Program-made: the position numbers and the translations under genes
The notes under the pieces: model-generated
Seen by the model: only the letters and a program-made list of their open reading frames with translations
What the model was told of the DNA's origin: nothing
Databases searched by the model: none
Shown here: one piece after another, positions 61,701 through 63,044 of the stretch
Position numbering within the stretch: the stretch's first letter is position 1
How the letters are laid out: the number at the start of each line of letters is the position of its first letter
DNA from: Cranoglanis bouderius
Taxonomy: Eukaryota; Chordata; Actinopteri; Siluriformes; Cranoglanididae
Assembly (NCBI GenBank): GCA_023630585.1
Contig: CM042544.1
Span: 22,264,256-22,328,255, forward strand
Length of the DNA stretch: 64,000 bases
Direction of reading: 5' to 3'

Positions 61701-62035
61701 TGAGCCAGGAGGTGATGGAGGAAGAGGAGAGAGAAAAAGAAACATGGGATCTAGGGGGCAAATCCTCAAACACACGCCTGTTAACTCTCATTACTGAGGC
61801 CCTGCTGCCACAGTGAGACCCCCTCCTCTGCCTGTTTTTTACCAACAATAACTATCATTACTGTCATTTTTTTAAATTTCTTTTTTTGTATGAGAGTTGA
61901 TATGAGAGATGACACTGAGCTGGATAATGACCCATTCTTTAGGTACGAGTCTTTGCTTCTGGAGCCGGACCCAGTACCTGTCTATGCACTCAAACTGCTG
62001 GGTTCCCTGACTGAGCACAGCAAGCCCATCAACAG
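1317..62035 (+). CDS. ulk4: ULK4 pseudokinase gene, 5' part (29 coding exons, 3' end outside window)
   Basis: This is the spliced gene for Unc-51-like kinase 4, a pseudokinase followed by ARM/HEAT repeats; the family is linked to cilia, microtubules and neuronal development. The 29 exons listed below join with matching phases into 1022 codons plus 2 nt. Human ULK4 is about 1275 aa, so roughly the last 250 residues lie past 64000. Residues 1-285 form the kinase-like domain: a glycine loop (GRGSRSVVYKG, 11-21), Ile33 where active kinases have the VAIK lysine, the HRD aspartate kept but its Lys and Asn neighbours lost (SDFSPAK), SNFC in place of DFG, and an intact APE (CAPEVL). Residues about 285-440 are a weakly conserved linker, and 440 onward is helical ARM-type sequence. 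The start ATG at 1317 gives the family N-terminus MENFILYEEIGRG. Introns 14, 16, 17, 18, 20, 21 and 23 exceed 4 kb and are filled with transposons. Confidence 0.97.
1659..1758 (+). CDS. ulk4: ULK4 coding exon 2 (aa 47-79)
   Basis: Encodes the helix C and strand 4-5 region, with the family motif EWYETSNHLWLVVELCTG. It is flanked by AACAG and GTAAAG and leaves one base for the next codon. Neighbouring intron space is only about 200 nt on each side. Confidence 0.95.
1996..2135 (+). CDS. ulk4: ULK4 coding exon 3 (aa 80-126)
   Basis: Encodes GGSLEAVISQDE and the degenerate catalytic loop SDFSPAK. The HRD aspartate remains, while the Lys and Asn of HRDxKPxN are replaced. It begins after TGTAG and ends in phase 0 at GTGTGT. 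Confidence 0.95.
2306..2468 (+). CDS. ulk4: ULK4 coding exon 4 (aa 127-180)
   Basis: Encodes ILLDGPGTLKYSNFCLAK, in which asparagine replaces the DFG aspartate, followed by the acidic EEFFALVMSEEGGDN insert typical of ULK4. It is bounded by CGCAG and a GTTATC donor. That donor is weak, but the frame requires it. Confidence 0.94.
2613..2639. repeat. (CA)n microsatellite
   Basis: About thirteen CA units inside intron 4. Confidence 0.9.
2723..2824 (+). CDS. ulk4: ULK4 coding exon 5 (aa 181-214)
   Basis: Encodes the activation-segment end and APE helix (GSPLYCAPEVLRG) and helix F (SSDLWGLGCILCEMF). The DxWxxG motif, a structural hallmark of protein kinase folds, is intact. A (CA)n tract (about 2613-2639) lies in the preceding intron. 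Confidence 0.96.
3065..3148 (+). CDS. ulk4: ULK4 coding exon 6 (aa 215-242)
   Basis: Encodes GKPPFFSETFGDLVELILHE, the C-lobe helix F-G region. It starts with phase 1 after TTCAG and ends with phase 1 at GTATAT. Confidence 0.95.
3244..3319 (+). CDS. ulk4: ULK4 coding exon 7 (aa 243-267)
   Basis: Encodes FQSLVLGLLQKDPLNR, the helix H-I segment with the conserved arginine split across the next junction. The donor reads AACAG|GTTCAT. A foldback transposon begins 34 nt downstream of the exon. Confidence 0.93.
3354..3968. mobile_element. Foldback (palindromic) Tc1 derivative
   Basis: A 615-bp non-autonomous element in intron 7 with TA on both sides (3352-3353 and 3969-3970). Its left about 150 bp match the left end of the Tc1 copy at 7462-8876. 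Its right about 460 bp are the same left end in inverse orientation, reaching to the start of the transposase gene. It therefore has two left ends and no right end, with near-identical arms that can fold back. It encodes nothing complete. Confidence 0.85.
4271..4375 (+). CDS. ulk4: ULK4 coding exon 8 (aa 268-302)
   Basis: Ends the kinase-like domain with LNWEQLLLHPFWKGAF, equivalent to the family's LLQHSFWKKAF. It then enters the acidic and serine-rich linker. It is bounded by TACAG and GTAATT and ends in phase 2. Confidence 0.94.
4376..5056. other. Intron 8, left part
   Basis: AT-rich, no gene, element or structure recognised. Confidence 0.6.
5057..5231 (+). mobile_element. tRNA-derived SINE
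   Basis: The head shows Pol III box A-like (TAGCTCAGTGGTTAA) and box B-like (GAGTTCAAATCCC) sequences. The tail ends in TAAATG repeats. Its 3' part resembles the 3' end of the LINE at 14053-14778. It lies in intron 8. Confidence 0.85.
5232..6053. other. Intron 8, right part
   Basis: Nothing coding seen. An A-run at 5460-5471 interrupts otherwise unremarkable AT-rich DNA. Confidence 0.6.
6054..6083. repeat. (TG)n microsatellite at a splice acceptor
   Basis: About fifteen TG units end 8 nt before coding exon 9. Only ACTTTCAG separates repeat and exon. Confidence 0.92.
6092..6189 (+). CDS. ulk4: ULK4 coding exon 9 (aa 303-335), linker
   Basis: Poorly conserved Ser/Ala-rich linker. The call rests on correct phase on both sides, on position between two certain exons, and on weak likeness to the human linker. 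The acceptor TTTCAG lies only 8 nt after a (TG)n run, so its polypyrimidine tract is short. Confidence 0.82.
6190..7315. other. Intron 9
   Basis: AT-rich intron without recognised genes or elements. The short frames here have no coding signature. Confidence 0.6.
7316..7385 (+). CDS. ulk4: ULK4 coding exon 10 (aa 336-358), linker
   Basis: Encodes VTEFRPKSVLDTDAKESIFLL, closely matching the conserved linker block of ULK4 (TEFRPKS and MFLLSS). It runs from TGTAG to GTATGT and ends in phase 2. A Tc1 element begins 76 nt downstream. Confidence 0.94.
7462..8876 (+). mobile_element. Full-length Tc1-like element (inactive)
   Basis: A 1415-bp element in intron 10 flanked by TA (7460-7461 and 8877-8878). 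The inverted ends begin CAGTGGGTATAGAAAAGAAT at the left and end in a diverged copy (ACCACTG) at the right. It is the same family as the foldback at 3354-3968. Confidence 0.92.
7844..8811 (+). pseudogene. Tc1 transposase, broken
   Basis: DDE transposase of the Tc1 group. The N-terminal helix-turn-helix (MGGKALSKDLRDKVVDRHKS) is shifted out of frame near 7930. The paired-like middle part is open at 7939-8235. The first catalytic Asp (WSDETK) follows in another frame, the second is in HDNDPKHT, and the Glu is in NPNENLW after a TGA at 8584. At least two frameshifts and one stop make it non-functional. Confidence 0.9.
9009..9075 (+). CDS. ulk4: ULK4 coding exon 11 (aa 359-381), linker
   Basis: Encodes SRPTPRTSNAAKEIENREI; SRPTPRTS is conserved in vertebrate ULK4. 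It follows GACAG and ends in phase 0 before GTGAGA. The exon follows a 1.4-kb Tc1 copy that occupies most of the intron. Confidence 0.93.
9365..9472 (+). CDS. ulk4: ULK4 coding exon 12 (aa 382-417)
   Basis: Encodes a block ending IKELLYTESDLTVISIMDNPK, equivalent to the family's RELIYTDSDLVVTPIIDNPK. It is 36 codons in phase 0, between TCTCAG and GTGAGT. Confidence 0.95.
9560..9620 (+). CDS. ulk4: ULK4 coding exon 13 (aa 418-437)
   Basis: Encodes ILKNAPVRFDSKTLCISAYS, equivalent to the PPVKFDAKILHLPTYS block of ULK4. The intron before it is only 87 nt. It ends in phase 1 at GTAAAC. Confidence 0.94.
9799..9992 (+). CDS. ulk4: ULK4 coding exon 14 (aa 438-502)
   Basis: The longest exon here. 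It opens the ARM/HEAT region with EWSAFLQQVCDVLES and the conserved RAKLNLLCYLCCVCGHRDTA. It ends in phase 0 at GTAAGC and is followed by the first very long intron (5.3 kb). Confidence 0.97.
10437..11089. mobile_element. Non-autonomous element with TAGTGTTMATTTYGT ends
   Basis: The left end TAGTGTTCATTTCG is mirrored at the right by an inverse TAGTGTTAATTTTGT. The interior is rich in diverged GACTAAA/GACGAAA direct and inverted motifs. No protein is encoded. It is probably a hAT-type MITE of intron 14. The superfamily is a guess because no clear 8-bp duplication is visible. Confidence 0.5.
11127..11614. mobile_element. Small TIR element, CTAGAGATGRCACC ends
   Basis: The left CTAGAGATGACACC is matched by an inverse CTAGAGGTGGCACA-like right end. 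The interior describes diverged GATACT/GATATTG motifs. It resembles the element at 20846-21299. Non-coding. Confidence 0.4.
11615..12745. other. Intron 14, middle
   Basis: No gene or element recognised; AT-rich with simple TAT-type sequence. Confidence 0.5.
12746..13245 (+). mobile_element. Tc1-like relic (500 bp, TA-flanked)
   Basis: The ends read CACTATATGGCCAAAAGTTT and its diverged inverse, between TA dinucleotides (12744-12745 and 13246-13247). The interior keeps a fragment of a DDE transposase 3' region (around CCCTGACCTTAACCCCACTG, corresponding to PDLNP). It is deleted and decayed, an old non-autonomous copy. Confidence 0.8.
13246..14052. other. Intron 14, between relics
   Basis: No recognised features. 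The short frames here lack coding character. Confidence 0.5.
14053..14778 (-). mobile_element. LINE 3' fragment (L2/Rex-like)
   Basis: Minus-strand end of a non-LTR retrotransposon. Frames at 14644-14417 encode the C-terminal segment after the reverse transcriptase (LQLIQNAAARLV and SLHWMPIAARIKFKALML), a hallmark of L2/CR1-like LINEs of fish. The element ends leftwards in a (TAAATG)n-type tail at 14053-14075. The 5' part, with the catalytic core, is missing. Confidence 0.85.
14779..15240. other. Intron 14, right end
   Basis: Contains a local inverted and direct ATACTAGTATTCATA repeat around 14885-14950. No gene. Confidence 0.5.
15281..15327 (+). CDS. ulk4: ULK4 coding exon 15 (aa 503-517)
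   Basis: A 47-nt exon encoding FPVLIQQLRQAPNWD, equivalent to the family's FQLLIQHLRIAPNWD. The acceptor has a long pyrimidine-rich tract (15241-15280), and the donor is GTGAGT. Its identity is clear despite its small size. Confidence 0.95.
15897..15975 (+). CDS. ulk4: ULK4 coding exon 16 (aa 518-544)
   Basis: Encodes VMRIIGLLACHCTELREDVPVIE, an ARM-type helix pair equivalent to VIGLLASHTAELQENTPVVE. It follows TCCAG, and GTGAGT comes directly after the last Glu codon. Confidence 0.96.
15976..18188. other. Intron 16, left part
   Basis: No gene recognised. A TTA/T run sits at 16218-16245 and a T-rich run at 16825-16860. Segment 17050-17600 is less AT-rich and has several CCATTTT (YY1-like) motifs, of unknown meaning. 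Confidence 0.5.
18189..18706. mobile_element. Tc1-type MITE (518 bp)
   Basis: TA-flanked (18187-18188 and 18707-18708), with inverted ends CAGTGGGGTCAGACATATGA and its diverged inverse. The interior is AT-rich and non-coding. TIR start and TA duplication place it in Tc1/mariner. Confidence 0.8.
18709..20574. other. Intron 16, right part
   Basis: No gene or element recognised. A short (GA)n lies at 20367-20382. Confidence 0.5.
20575..20682 (+). CDS. ulk4: ULK4 coding exon 17 (aa 545-580)
   Basis: Encodes AVAMFTELMRENFRNSKLKQ and then CLLPPLGELLYLIGIQ, nearly identical to human. It is 36 codons in phase 0, and introns of about 4.6 kb lie on both sides. Confidence 0.97.
20846..21299. mobile_element. 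Small TIR element like 11127-11614
   Basis: The left TTCTAGAGATGGTACAATAC and the inverse of the right end (TAGAAAGGGCACCAATTC) are similar. The interior carries GGATCGGACT and CCTGATACAGATACTG motifs also seen in the other copy. Non-coding. Confidence 0.4.
21471..21763. mobile_element. Short element with AGGGCTTTTRACAC ends
   Basis: CAGGGCTTTTGACAC at the left and an inverse TAGGGCTTTTAACAC at the right bound about 290 bp that contain repeated GTGTGAAAC and ACCCAGG/ACCCCGGG motifs. Non-coding. The class cannot be decided. Confidence 0.4.
21849..21868. repeat. (AT)n microsatellite
   Basis: About ten AT units in intron 17. Confidence 0.85.
22959..23115 (+). mobile_element. TTATACCACAG-family MITE, short copy
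   Basis: Left TTATCACAGCTATATGCC and right GCTGTGCTGTGGTATA match the ends of the copies at 43267, 51353 and 62194, with most of the middle deleted. Confidence 0.55.
23170..24358 (-). mobile_element. Tc1-like element, truncated
   Basis: The right end carries the GGGGTGTACTTATTTTTACA terminus found in fish Tc1s, next to TA at 24359-24360. The left end is decayed. Intron 17. Confidence 0.8.
23220..23954 (-). pseudogene. Tc1 transposase relic
   Basis: Read leftward from an ATG at 23954 (MPRSKEFCKAFRKKVADACESG) through frameshifts to FWNNVLWTDESKIELFGH, which holds the first catalytic Asp. Further left is the DNDPKHTSKSTKEWL block with the second Asp. The glutamate block has decayed. Several frameshifts and stops are present. 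Confidence 0.85.
24361..25180. other. Intron 17, right end
   Basis: No gene seen. A poly-T tract lies at 25011-25033. Confidence 0.5.
25192..25313. repeat. Poly-C then (CT)n tract abutting exon 18
   Basis: A C-run (25192-25206) and about 100 nt of near-perfect CT repeat end only 8 nt before the acceptor of coding exon 18. The repeat therefore supplies its polypyrimidine tract. Confidence 0.92.
25322..25405 (+). CDS. ulk4: ULK4 coding exon 18 (aa 581-608)
   Basis: Encodes EEKKEHPGGLWVVPAAAYTV and LMRCLREG, matching the ULK4 block with the AAYTVLMRCLREG core. It is preceded by a (CT)n microsatellite of about 100 nt that runs into the acceptor CTGCAG. It is followed by a 10-kb intron. Confidence 0.97.
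25406..26761. other. Intron 18, left part
   Basis: No gene or element recognised. Confidence 0.5.
26762..27072 (+). mobile_element. tRNA-derived SINE (long-bodied)
   Basis: Box A-like GGTGGCTTAATGGTTAGCAT and box B GGGTTCGAATCCC are well kept. The body has the GTTTGCATGTTCTCC and GACATGCA motifs common to fish SINEs, and the tail is (GGAT)n. It is less decayed than the copies at 30250, 31560 and 59618. Confidence 0.85.
27105..27145 (+). mobile_element. 5' stub of a SINE
   Basis: GCGGTGGCTCAGTGGTTAGA is a tRNA-type SINE head, cut after about 40 nt. A GATAC-rich fragment (27150-27260), similar to the 20846 element, follows. Confidence 0.5.
27261..28190. other. Intron 18, 27.3-28.2 kb
   Basis: No gene recognised. 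A T-run lies at 28044-28060. Confidence 0.5.
28191..28230. repeat. (TTA)n microsatellite
   Basis: About thirteen ATT units. Confidence 0.9.
28387..28420. repeat. (TG)n microsatellite
   Basis: About seventeen TG units. Confidence 0.9.
29216..29306. repeat. (CT)n microsatellite
   Basis: Long CT repeat. The open frames that cross it on both strands are artefacts of its periodicity. Confidence 0.9.
29480..29830. other. CpG-bearing block with a CRE
   Basis: Includes TGACGTCA (29773-29780) and ACGCGTC in otherwise AT-rich intron. It looks like a decayed interspersed repeat rather than a promoter. Confidence 0.3.
30250..30490 (-). mobile_element. SINE relic, minus orientation
   Basis: Read leftward it has the GTGGAGCTTCGCATGTTCTCC start and CCTGACCAGGATAAAG end also present at 59618-59935. 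Confidence 0.65.
30491..31559. other. Intron 18, 30.5-31.6 kb
   Basis: No gene or element recognised. Confidence 0.5.
31560..31728 (+). mobile_element. SINE 3' fragment
   Basis: 3' half of the same SINE body (CTGGGATAGGCTC and CCCTGATCAGGATAAAG) with a (GAAT)n tail. It lies directly left of the intact Tc1 element. Confidence 0.65.
31750..33300 (+). mobile_element. Apparently intact DD35E Tc1/mariner element
   Basis: A 1551-bp element flanked by TA (31748-31749 and 33301-33302). The first and last 44 bp (31750-31793 and 33257-33300) are identical in inverse orientation. It contains one uninterrupted transposase gene and an AATAAA about 30 nt after its stop. Near-perfect ends plus an open gene indicate a young copy. 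Intron 18 of ULK4. Confidence 0.93.
32124..33128 (+). CDS. Tc1/mariner transposase, DD35E, intact
   Basis: A 334-aa cut-and-paste transposase of the IS630/Tc1/mariner superfamily. It binds the inverted ends, excises the element and inserts it at TA. Residues 1-45 and about 65-110 form the two helix-turn-helix modules of the paired-like domain, with a GRPRK AT-hook-like motif between them (55-59). Basic stretches around 110-127 may be the nuclear signal. The catalytic triad is Asp149 (IFSDEF), Asp241 (QHDGAPCHKA) and Glu277 (PDLNPTENLW). Thirty-five residues separate Asp241 from Glu277, which is DD35E spacing rather than the DD34E of most Tc1s. Vertebrate DD35E elements have been described as the Traveler group, and assignment to it is inference. 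The start at 32124 is the first ATG; an in-frame GTG upstream is unlikely to be used. Length equals the family norm and no stop or frameshift is seen. Confidence 0.93.
   Translation: MVTCKETRAAIIALHKKGFTGKDIAASKIAPKSTIYRIIKTFKERGSTVVKKASGRPRKCSKRQDRLLKLIQLRDRSTTSAELAQEWQQAGVSASACTVRRRLLEDGLVSRRAAKKPLLSRKNIRDRLLFCKKYRDWTAEDWGNVIFSDEFPFRLFGASGKKLVRRRKGERYHQSCVMPTVKHPETTHVWGCFSAKGVGSLTILPKNTVMNKEWYKNILREQLLPTIQEQFGDEQCLFQHDGAPCHKAKVITKWLGEQNIDILGPWPGNSPDLNPTENLWSILKRRVDKQKPTNSDKLQALIMQEWAAISQKLIDSMPGRIAEVLKKKGQHRKY
33473..33553. repeat. (AT)n microsatellite, 80 bp
   Basis: Pure AT repeat of about forty units, long enough to extrude a cruciform. It lies 170 bp right of the intact Tc1. Confidence 0.93.
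33721..33790. repeat. (GT)n followed by (GGGAGA)n
   Basis: Compound microsatellite: about nineteen GT units, then five GGGAGA-type units. Confidence 0.88.
33791..35240. other. Intron 18, right part
   Basis: No gene or element recognised; non-repetitive AT-rich DNA with a T-run at 35240-35259. Confidence 0.5.
35270..35302. repeat. (AAT)n microsatellite
   Basis: About eleven AAT units, 85 nt before coding exon 19. Confidence 0.9.
35387..35548 (+). CDS. ulk4: ULK4 coding exon 19 (aa 609-662)
   Basis: Encodes EELVVNHMAAKIIENVCS and SQGFIT/GPILWYLFRHST-equivalent sequence, plainly ULK4. It is 54 codons in phase 0, from TACAG to GTAAGT. Only 139 nt separate it from exon 20. Confidence 0.97.
35688..35870 (+). 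CDS. ulk4: ULK4 coding exon 20 (aa 663-723)
   Basis: Encodes ALCRITRHSTAAFQSVIDKV and VQQHILTMFAAMLASGAHLH, two ARM-like repeats. It is 61 codons in phase 0. The acceptor follows a pyrimidine run (TTTCCCCCGCACTCAAG). Confidence 0.97.
35871..37889. other. Intron 20, left part
   Basis: No gene or element recognised. Confidence 0.5.
37890..38185 (+). mobile_element. Salmonid-type Tc1 relic (Sleeping Beauty-like family)
   Basis: Short pieces of a Tc1 of the salmonid subfamily: AAACATGGGGGTGGCAGCAT (VKHGGGS block), GGTCTTCCAGCAGGACCCCA (second Asp block), then the 3' end with GACCCACTG and GAAATAAAAGCTGAAATAAA. Most of the element is deleted. Confidence 0.75.
38186..39580. other. Intron 20, middle
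   Basis: No gene recognised; AT-rich. Confidence 0.5.
39581..40370. other. Candidate conserved non-coding block
   Basis: Complex, repeat-free AT-rich DNA just left of exon 21 with many TAATTA/AATTAA and ATTGT/ACAAT motifs, the look of a developmental enhancer. No comparative data are available here. Confidence 0.25.
40385..40512 (+). CDS. ulk4: ULK4 coding exon 21 (aa 724-765)
   Basis: Encodes IIRSLESPSSVIRAKAFLVL and LMNNREMLLLCCNS, equivalent to human IIRLLDSPSTCIRAKAFLVL. It ends in phase 2 at GTAAAC and is followed by a 9.9-kb intron holding three Tc1 elements. Confidence 0.97.
40601..42026 (+). mobile_element. Tc1-like element (inactive)
   Basis: A 1426-bp element in intron 21 with TA at 40599-40600 and 42027-42028. 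The right end is the inverse of CAGTTGCAATCAAAATTATT. The left end is diverged but keeps the CAAAATTATTCAACCCC motif. Confidence 0.88.
40840..41809 (+). pseudogene. Tc1 transposase, broken at the N-terminal half
   Basis: Starts MARSKEWSKKLREEIIALHK. Stops and frameshifts begin near 40950. The C-terminal half is open from 41291 to 41809: VKHGGGSVMFWGCF, second Asp in HQDNDPKHTS, Glu in DLNPTENLW, ending CSTKY. The first Asp block (about 41240-41270) is damaged, so the protein cannot be active. Confidence 0.88.
42029..43266. other. Intron 21, 42.0-43.3 kb
   Basis: No gene or element recognised. Confidence 0.5.
43267..43887 (+). mobile_element. TTATACCACAG-family MITE
   Basis: Bounded by TTATACCACACCAATTGGC and the inverse-type GCAGTACTGTGGTATAA. 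The interior shares CTTGTCATGTTAC and AGTCCTCTGTCCTGAAGACT with the copy at 62194. Non-coding. Confidence 0.65.
43957..44173. other. Unassigned open stretch with CpGs
   Basis: About 210 nt open on both strands and richer in CpG than its surroundings. The minus frame reads like protein (ARRRWAERIQTDTSAESVAN) and is preceded on that strand by TTTCAG. No family recognised. It could be an exon, a retro-fragment or a conserved non-coding element. Confidence 0.25.
44174..45895. other. Intron 21, 44.2-45.9 kb
   Basis: No gene recognised. T-runs lie at 44437-44457 and 44646-44656. Segment 44560-44990 is complex sequence that may be conserved non-coding DNA. A minus-strand open frame there has no family likeness. 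Confidence 0.4.
45909..46007. repeat. (GA)n-rich tract with CGAA units
   Basis: Imperfect GA repeat interrupted by GCGAACGAAC. Confidence 0.85.
46255..46375. repeat. (TA)n/(TG)n microsatellite
   Basis: About 95 nt of TA repeat with TATG interruptions passing into TG units. Confidence 0.92.
46810..47062 (+). mobile_element. Interspersed repeat (class uncertain)
   Basis: Begins with (GTT)n, then TTTCGGCTGCTCCATCTAAG and GGTCACCACAGTGGATCAT, ending near GACCACCAGGGAAC. This sequence type recurs widely in fish genomes. I cannot assign it to a superfamily. Confidence 0.55.
47063..47559. other. Intron 21, 47.1-47.6 kb
   Basis: No gene or element recognised. Confidence 0.5.
47620..48484 (+). pseudogene. 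Tc1 transposase relic (old copy)
   Basis: No long frame remains. Recognisable in turn are the ACCAAGGAGCT start region, WSNETKIEYFG (first catalytic Asp changed to Asn), VKYGGGSIMF, and a heavily altered 3' block (SQSPDLNRFEDLWQD). Many stops and frameshifts. Confidence 0.75.
48485..49862 (+). mobile_element. Nested Tc1-like element with long inverted repeats
   Basis: A 1378-bp element with TA at 48483-48484 and 49863-49864, inserted in the older Tc1. The ends start CAGTGCCCTCCACTAATATT on both strands. The inverse arms extend about 200 bp, with the right arm lengthened by a (TTTA)n and a T-run. Confidence 0.92.
48781..49609 (+). pseudogene. Tc1 transposase, frameshifted and internally deleted
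   Basis: Starts MGKTKEYSCDVRQKVVELHN with an intact first DNA-binding module. It shifts frame near 49030 and continues at 49022-49471 with FKWDQVLWSDETKIELFG (first Asp) and VKYGGGSLMFW. A TGA (49469-49471) interrupts it. QQDNDPKH is then joined directly to EEWSQIP, so about 150 bp holding the catalytic Glu are deleted. It ends SSTKY. Confidence 0.9.
49921..50441. other. Intron 21, right end
   Basis: No gene or element recognised before exon 22. Confidence 0.5.
50442..50575 (+). CDS. ulk4: ULK4 coding exon 22 (aa 766-810)
   Basis: Encodes LVMYIERDTRKATPGKEQQS and GNEYLSKCLALFIRH, close to identical to the family block. It runs from TTTTAG to GTAAAT and ends in phase 1. Confidence 0.97.
50576..51100. 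other. Intron 22
   Basis: GA-rich at the left (50600-50745), otherwise unremarkable. Confidence 0.5.
51101..51222 (+). CDS. ulk4: ULK4 coding exon 23 (aa 811-851)
   Basis: Encodes DDILTALGSIVGRKHPSTAQ then TRQLKQSLPMTAVVLNLLSSQ; the GRKHPST motif is diagnostic of ULK4. It follows TGTAG and ends in phase 0 at GTGTGT. Confidence 0.97.
51353..51820 (-). mobile_element. TTATACCACAG-family MITE, inverse copy
   Basis: Begins TTATACCACAGCGCTGTTG and ends TGTGGTATAA. It has the TGATTGGTCAGGTGTTGATA inner motif that appears inversely as ACCAATCAGA at 43850 and similar at 62640. Non-coding. Confidence 0.65.
51821..52920. other. Intron 23, 51.8-52.9 kb
   Basis: No gene. Segment 52060-52440 is complex sequence with TAATTA-like and CAATTA motifs and could be conserved. 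A short (TG)n lies at 52505-52520. Confidence 0.4.
52921..53856 (+). mobile_element. Tc1-like element, deleted and truncated
   Basis: The left end TTGTCCCCTCCAAAAGTATT follows TA, as in other fish Tc1s. The right part is lost where the LINE tail begins at 53857. Confidence 0.75.
53306..53790 (+). pseudogene. Tc1 transposase relic
   Basis: N-terminal part open at 53306-53578 (DRNIVIAVKKNPKTTVSDIT), then a stop, a large deletion and the QQDSDPKHT block of the second Asp. No first Asp or Glu block remains. Confidence 0.75.
53857..56572 (-). mobile_element. LINE (L2-like) relic, split by a hAT-like element
   Basis: Minus-strand non-LTR retrotransposon. Reading leftward: KGKALSWLRSYLTD and YQFIDVNGDFSMH (right of the hAT insertion, 56500-56572), then VKFGIPQGSVLGPLLFSLYM (about 55510-55435), the reverse transcriptase motif before the catalytic box. 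The YADD part is deleted. HAFVTSRLDYCNALLSG and LQLVQNAAARVLTRTRRSDH follow (55399-55250), then YKILLLTYKELNGLVPQYLS (55208-54999) and a 3' untranslated part ending in AATTG units at 53857. Confidence 0.87.
55528..56499. mobile_element. hAT-like non-autonomous element (972 bp)
   Basis: Ends CAGTGGTG in inverse orientation and an exact 8-bp duplication CCATTTAC on both sides (55520-55527 and 56500-56507), as hAT transposases make. The subterminal regions carry many ACTTAAGTA and GAGTAAAAGT motifs, mirrored between the two halves. No transposase is encoded. It interrupts the LINE. Confidence 0.87.
56575..57267 (+). mobile_element. Decayed Tc1-like relic
   Basis: Ends at GCCTAAAACTTTTGCACAGT and ACTG followed by TA (57268-57269). 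The interior has fragments resembling a DDE transposase (GCATGGGCTCAGAAACACCT, then GGAAACCATGGATGCCGCGT). The 5' end is lost at the junction with the LINE. Confidence 0.6.
57270..58370. other. Intron 23, right end
   Basis: No gene or element recognised. Segment 57580-57870 is less AT-rich than average, without an identifiable frame. Confidence 0.5.
58371..58427 (+). CDS. ulk4: ULK4 coding exon 24 (aa 852-870)
   Basis: A 57-nt exon encoding IFRPQVVNEEFLIKFGALL, equivalent to VFRPQVVTEEFLFSYGTIL. It is bounded by GGCAG and GTGAGT. It sits 7.1 kb from the previous exon, a gap filled by transposons. Confidence 0.96.
58558..58609 (+). CDS. ulk4: ULK4 coding exon 25 (aa 871-887)
   Basis: Encodes NHITSIDSNETSLGSSVG, equivalent to SHIKSVDSGETNIDGAIG. 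The acceptor reads TTTTTGGGAAG, with its pyrimidine run further upstream. It ends in phase 1 at GTAAGA. Confidence 0.92.
58725..58819 (+). CDS. ulk4: ULK4 coding exon 26 (aa 888-919)
   Basis: Encodes PTASEEFIRNTLSAVEAI-type sequence (here EELIRNTLSAVEAISQHPAL), matching the family's TASEEFIKITLSAFEAI. It runs from GTGCAG to GTGAGT and ends in phase 0. Confidence 0.96.
58820..59617. other. Intron 26, left part
   Basis: No gene or element recognised. Confidence 0.5.
59618..59935 (+). mobile_element. SINE (long-bodied) relic
   Basis: Shares TTCCATGTTCTCCCCATGTT, GGTTTCCTCC, GCTGGGATAGGCTCC and CCTGACCAGGATAAAGCAGT with the SINEs at 26762, 30250 and 31560. The tRNA-like head is eroded. GAAT-type tail. 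Confidence 0.75.
59936..61325. other. Intron 26, right part
   Basis: No gene. A (TTTA)n lies near 60340 and a (CA)n at 60736-60755. Segment 60990-61200 holds ATCAAAGG (61141-61148, TCF/LEF-like) and ATGCAAAT (61173-61180, POU octamer). Confidence 0.45.
61326..61377 (+). CDS. ulk4: ULK4 coding exon 27 (aa 920-936)
   Basis: Encodes VVDSILPPLASLAFSKN, equivalent to VVDYILPPLVSLVQSQN. It is a 52-nt exon between TCCAAG and GTGAGT and ends in phase 1. Confidence 0.95.
61647..61812 (+). CDS. ulk4: ULK4 coding exon 28 (aa 937-991)
   Basis: Begins VEWRIVSLRVLSDITLLLLSQ, has an acidic EEEEREKE loop, and closes with TRLLTLITEALLPQ; the family block is VEWRLFSLRLLSETTSLL. It ends in phase 2 at GTGAGA. 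Confidence 0.96.
61943..62035 (+). CDS. ulk4: ULK4 coding exon 29 (aa 992-1022), last in window
   Basis: Encodes YESLLLEPDPVPVYALKLLG then SLTEHSKPIN, equivalent to the family's LLEPDPVPAYALKLL. It ends in phase 2 at GTACGC. No later ULK4 exon was found before 64000, so this intron runs off the window. Confidence 0.96.
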
Positions 62036-62193
62036 GTACGCTTGTTCTATGGCCCCTCCAGCACTCACATATTCTTCATCAATGGAATCCATAGAGCCGT
62101 TAAAAACCTTTTTACACTTACTGCCAATATTGTATTTGGATAAGTAAGGAATAAAACATGACTCTATGCTGTTAACATCATATTTTGTTCCAC

Positions 62194-62678
62194 TTATACC
62201 ACAGCAATTTGCCAACGATTACAATTTTTCATTTATTGATGAACATGTTGTGGAACATGTGTGTGAGACAAATTAGTTCCTGTTATCACAATATAAACAG
62301 TCTCACCAGCATCTGGCTTCTTCTCTCTCTCTCTGAGTTAATAATAAGAAGAAGAAAAAAAAGAAGCTTGTCATGTTACCTAGAAGCCTGAAAGTGCAAC
62401 GTCCTCTGTCCTGAGGACTTTCCCATGGAGGAAAGCATGGTTTCACCATATCAACGATATGTTTTGTCTTTGTTAAGTAACAAGACCTTTTTTAATCCAT
62501 ATTATTACTCTTGGATTATTGCAGAGCATCCTCTATACAAGTCAGTGTTATCCGTTACTGTAGAAATGATAACGTATTAGAACAAGCACATTAATATAAA
62601 CCTTTGATCTGGCACTACAAAATTAATTAATGCCACCTAACCAATCCAATTCAAGAATTCAACAGCACTGTGGTATAA
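62194..62678 (+). mobile_element. TTATACCACAG-family MITE
   Basis: Starts TTATACCACAGCAATTTGCC and ends CAGCACTGTGGTATAA. It shares CTTGTCATGTTACCT and GTCCTCTGTCCTGAGGACT with the copy at 43267. Non-coding, intron 29. Confidence 0.7.
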
Positions 62679-63044
62679 ACAGTTAGTATTTATCGTCGTA
62701 AACAAAGTGTCAAAGTAAATTAAATGTACTGATCCAGCAGTTTTGGATGTAGGACAGGCAGGAAGGACACGAAGGCAGCACAGCTGTTTTGACAACAAAT
62801 GCACATAAAATATGTGGCTTTGAGAAAAGGGTATCAAATTTTGTTAATGTGATGTTTTTATAAATATTCATGTTGGGATCTTTGCTTGTGCTTCTGTTCA
62901 CATGCTACTGTACACATAGCTTGCCTGTGTATTTTCCTCTGGTTATAAACACTAGATACCCTCTATGGAGCTTACCAGGACTTCATTCTTAGCTCTGTGT
63001 TGCAGAGTACATTGCCTCTGCTTTACTGCTGTGTCAAACAGTTT
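62679..63044. other. Intron 29, between MITE and the minus-strand gene
   Basis: Probably includes the 3' untranslated region of the minus-strand gene that ends at 63045. No clear AATAAA was placed with confidence. Confidence 0.4.
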
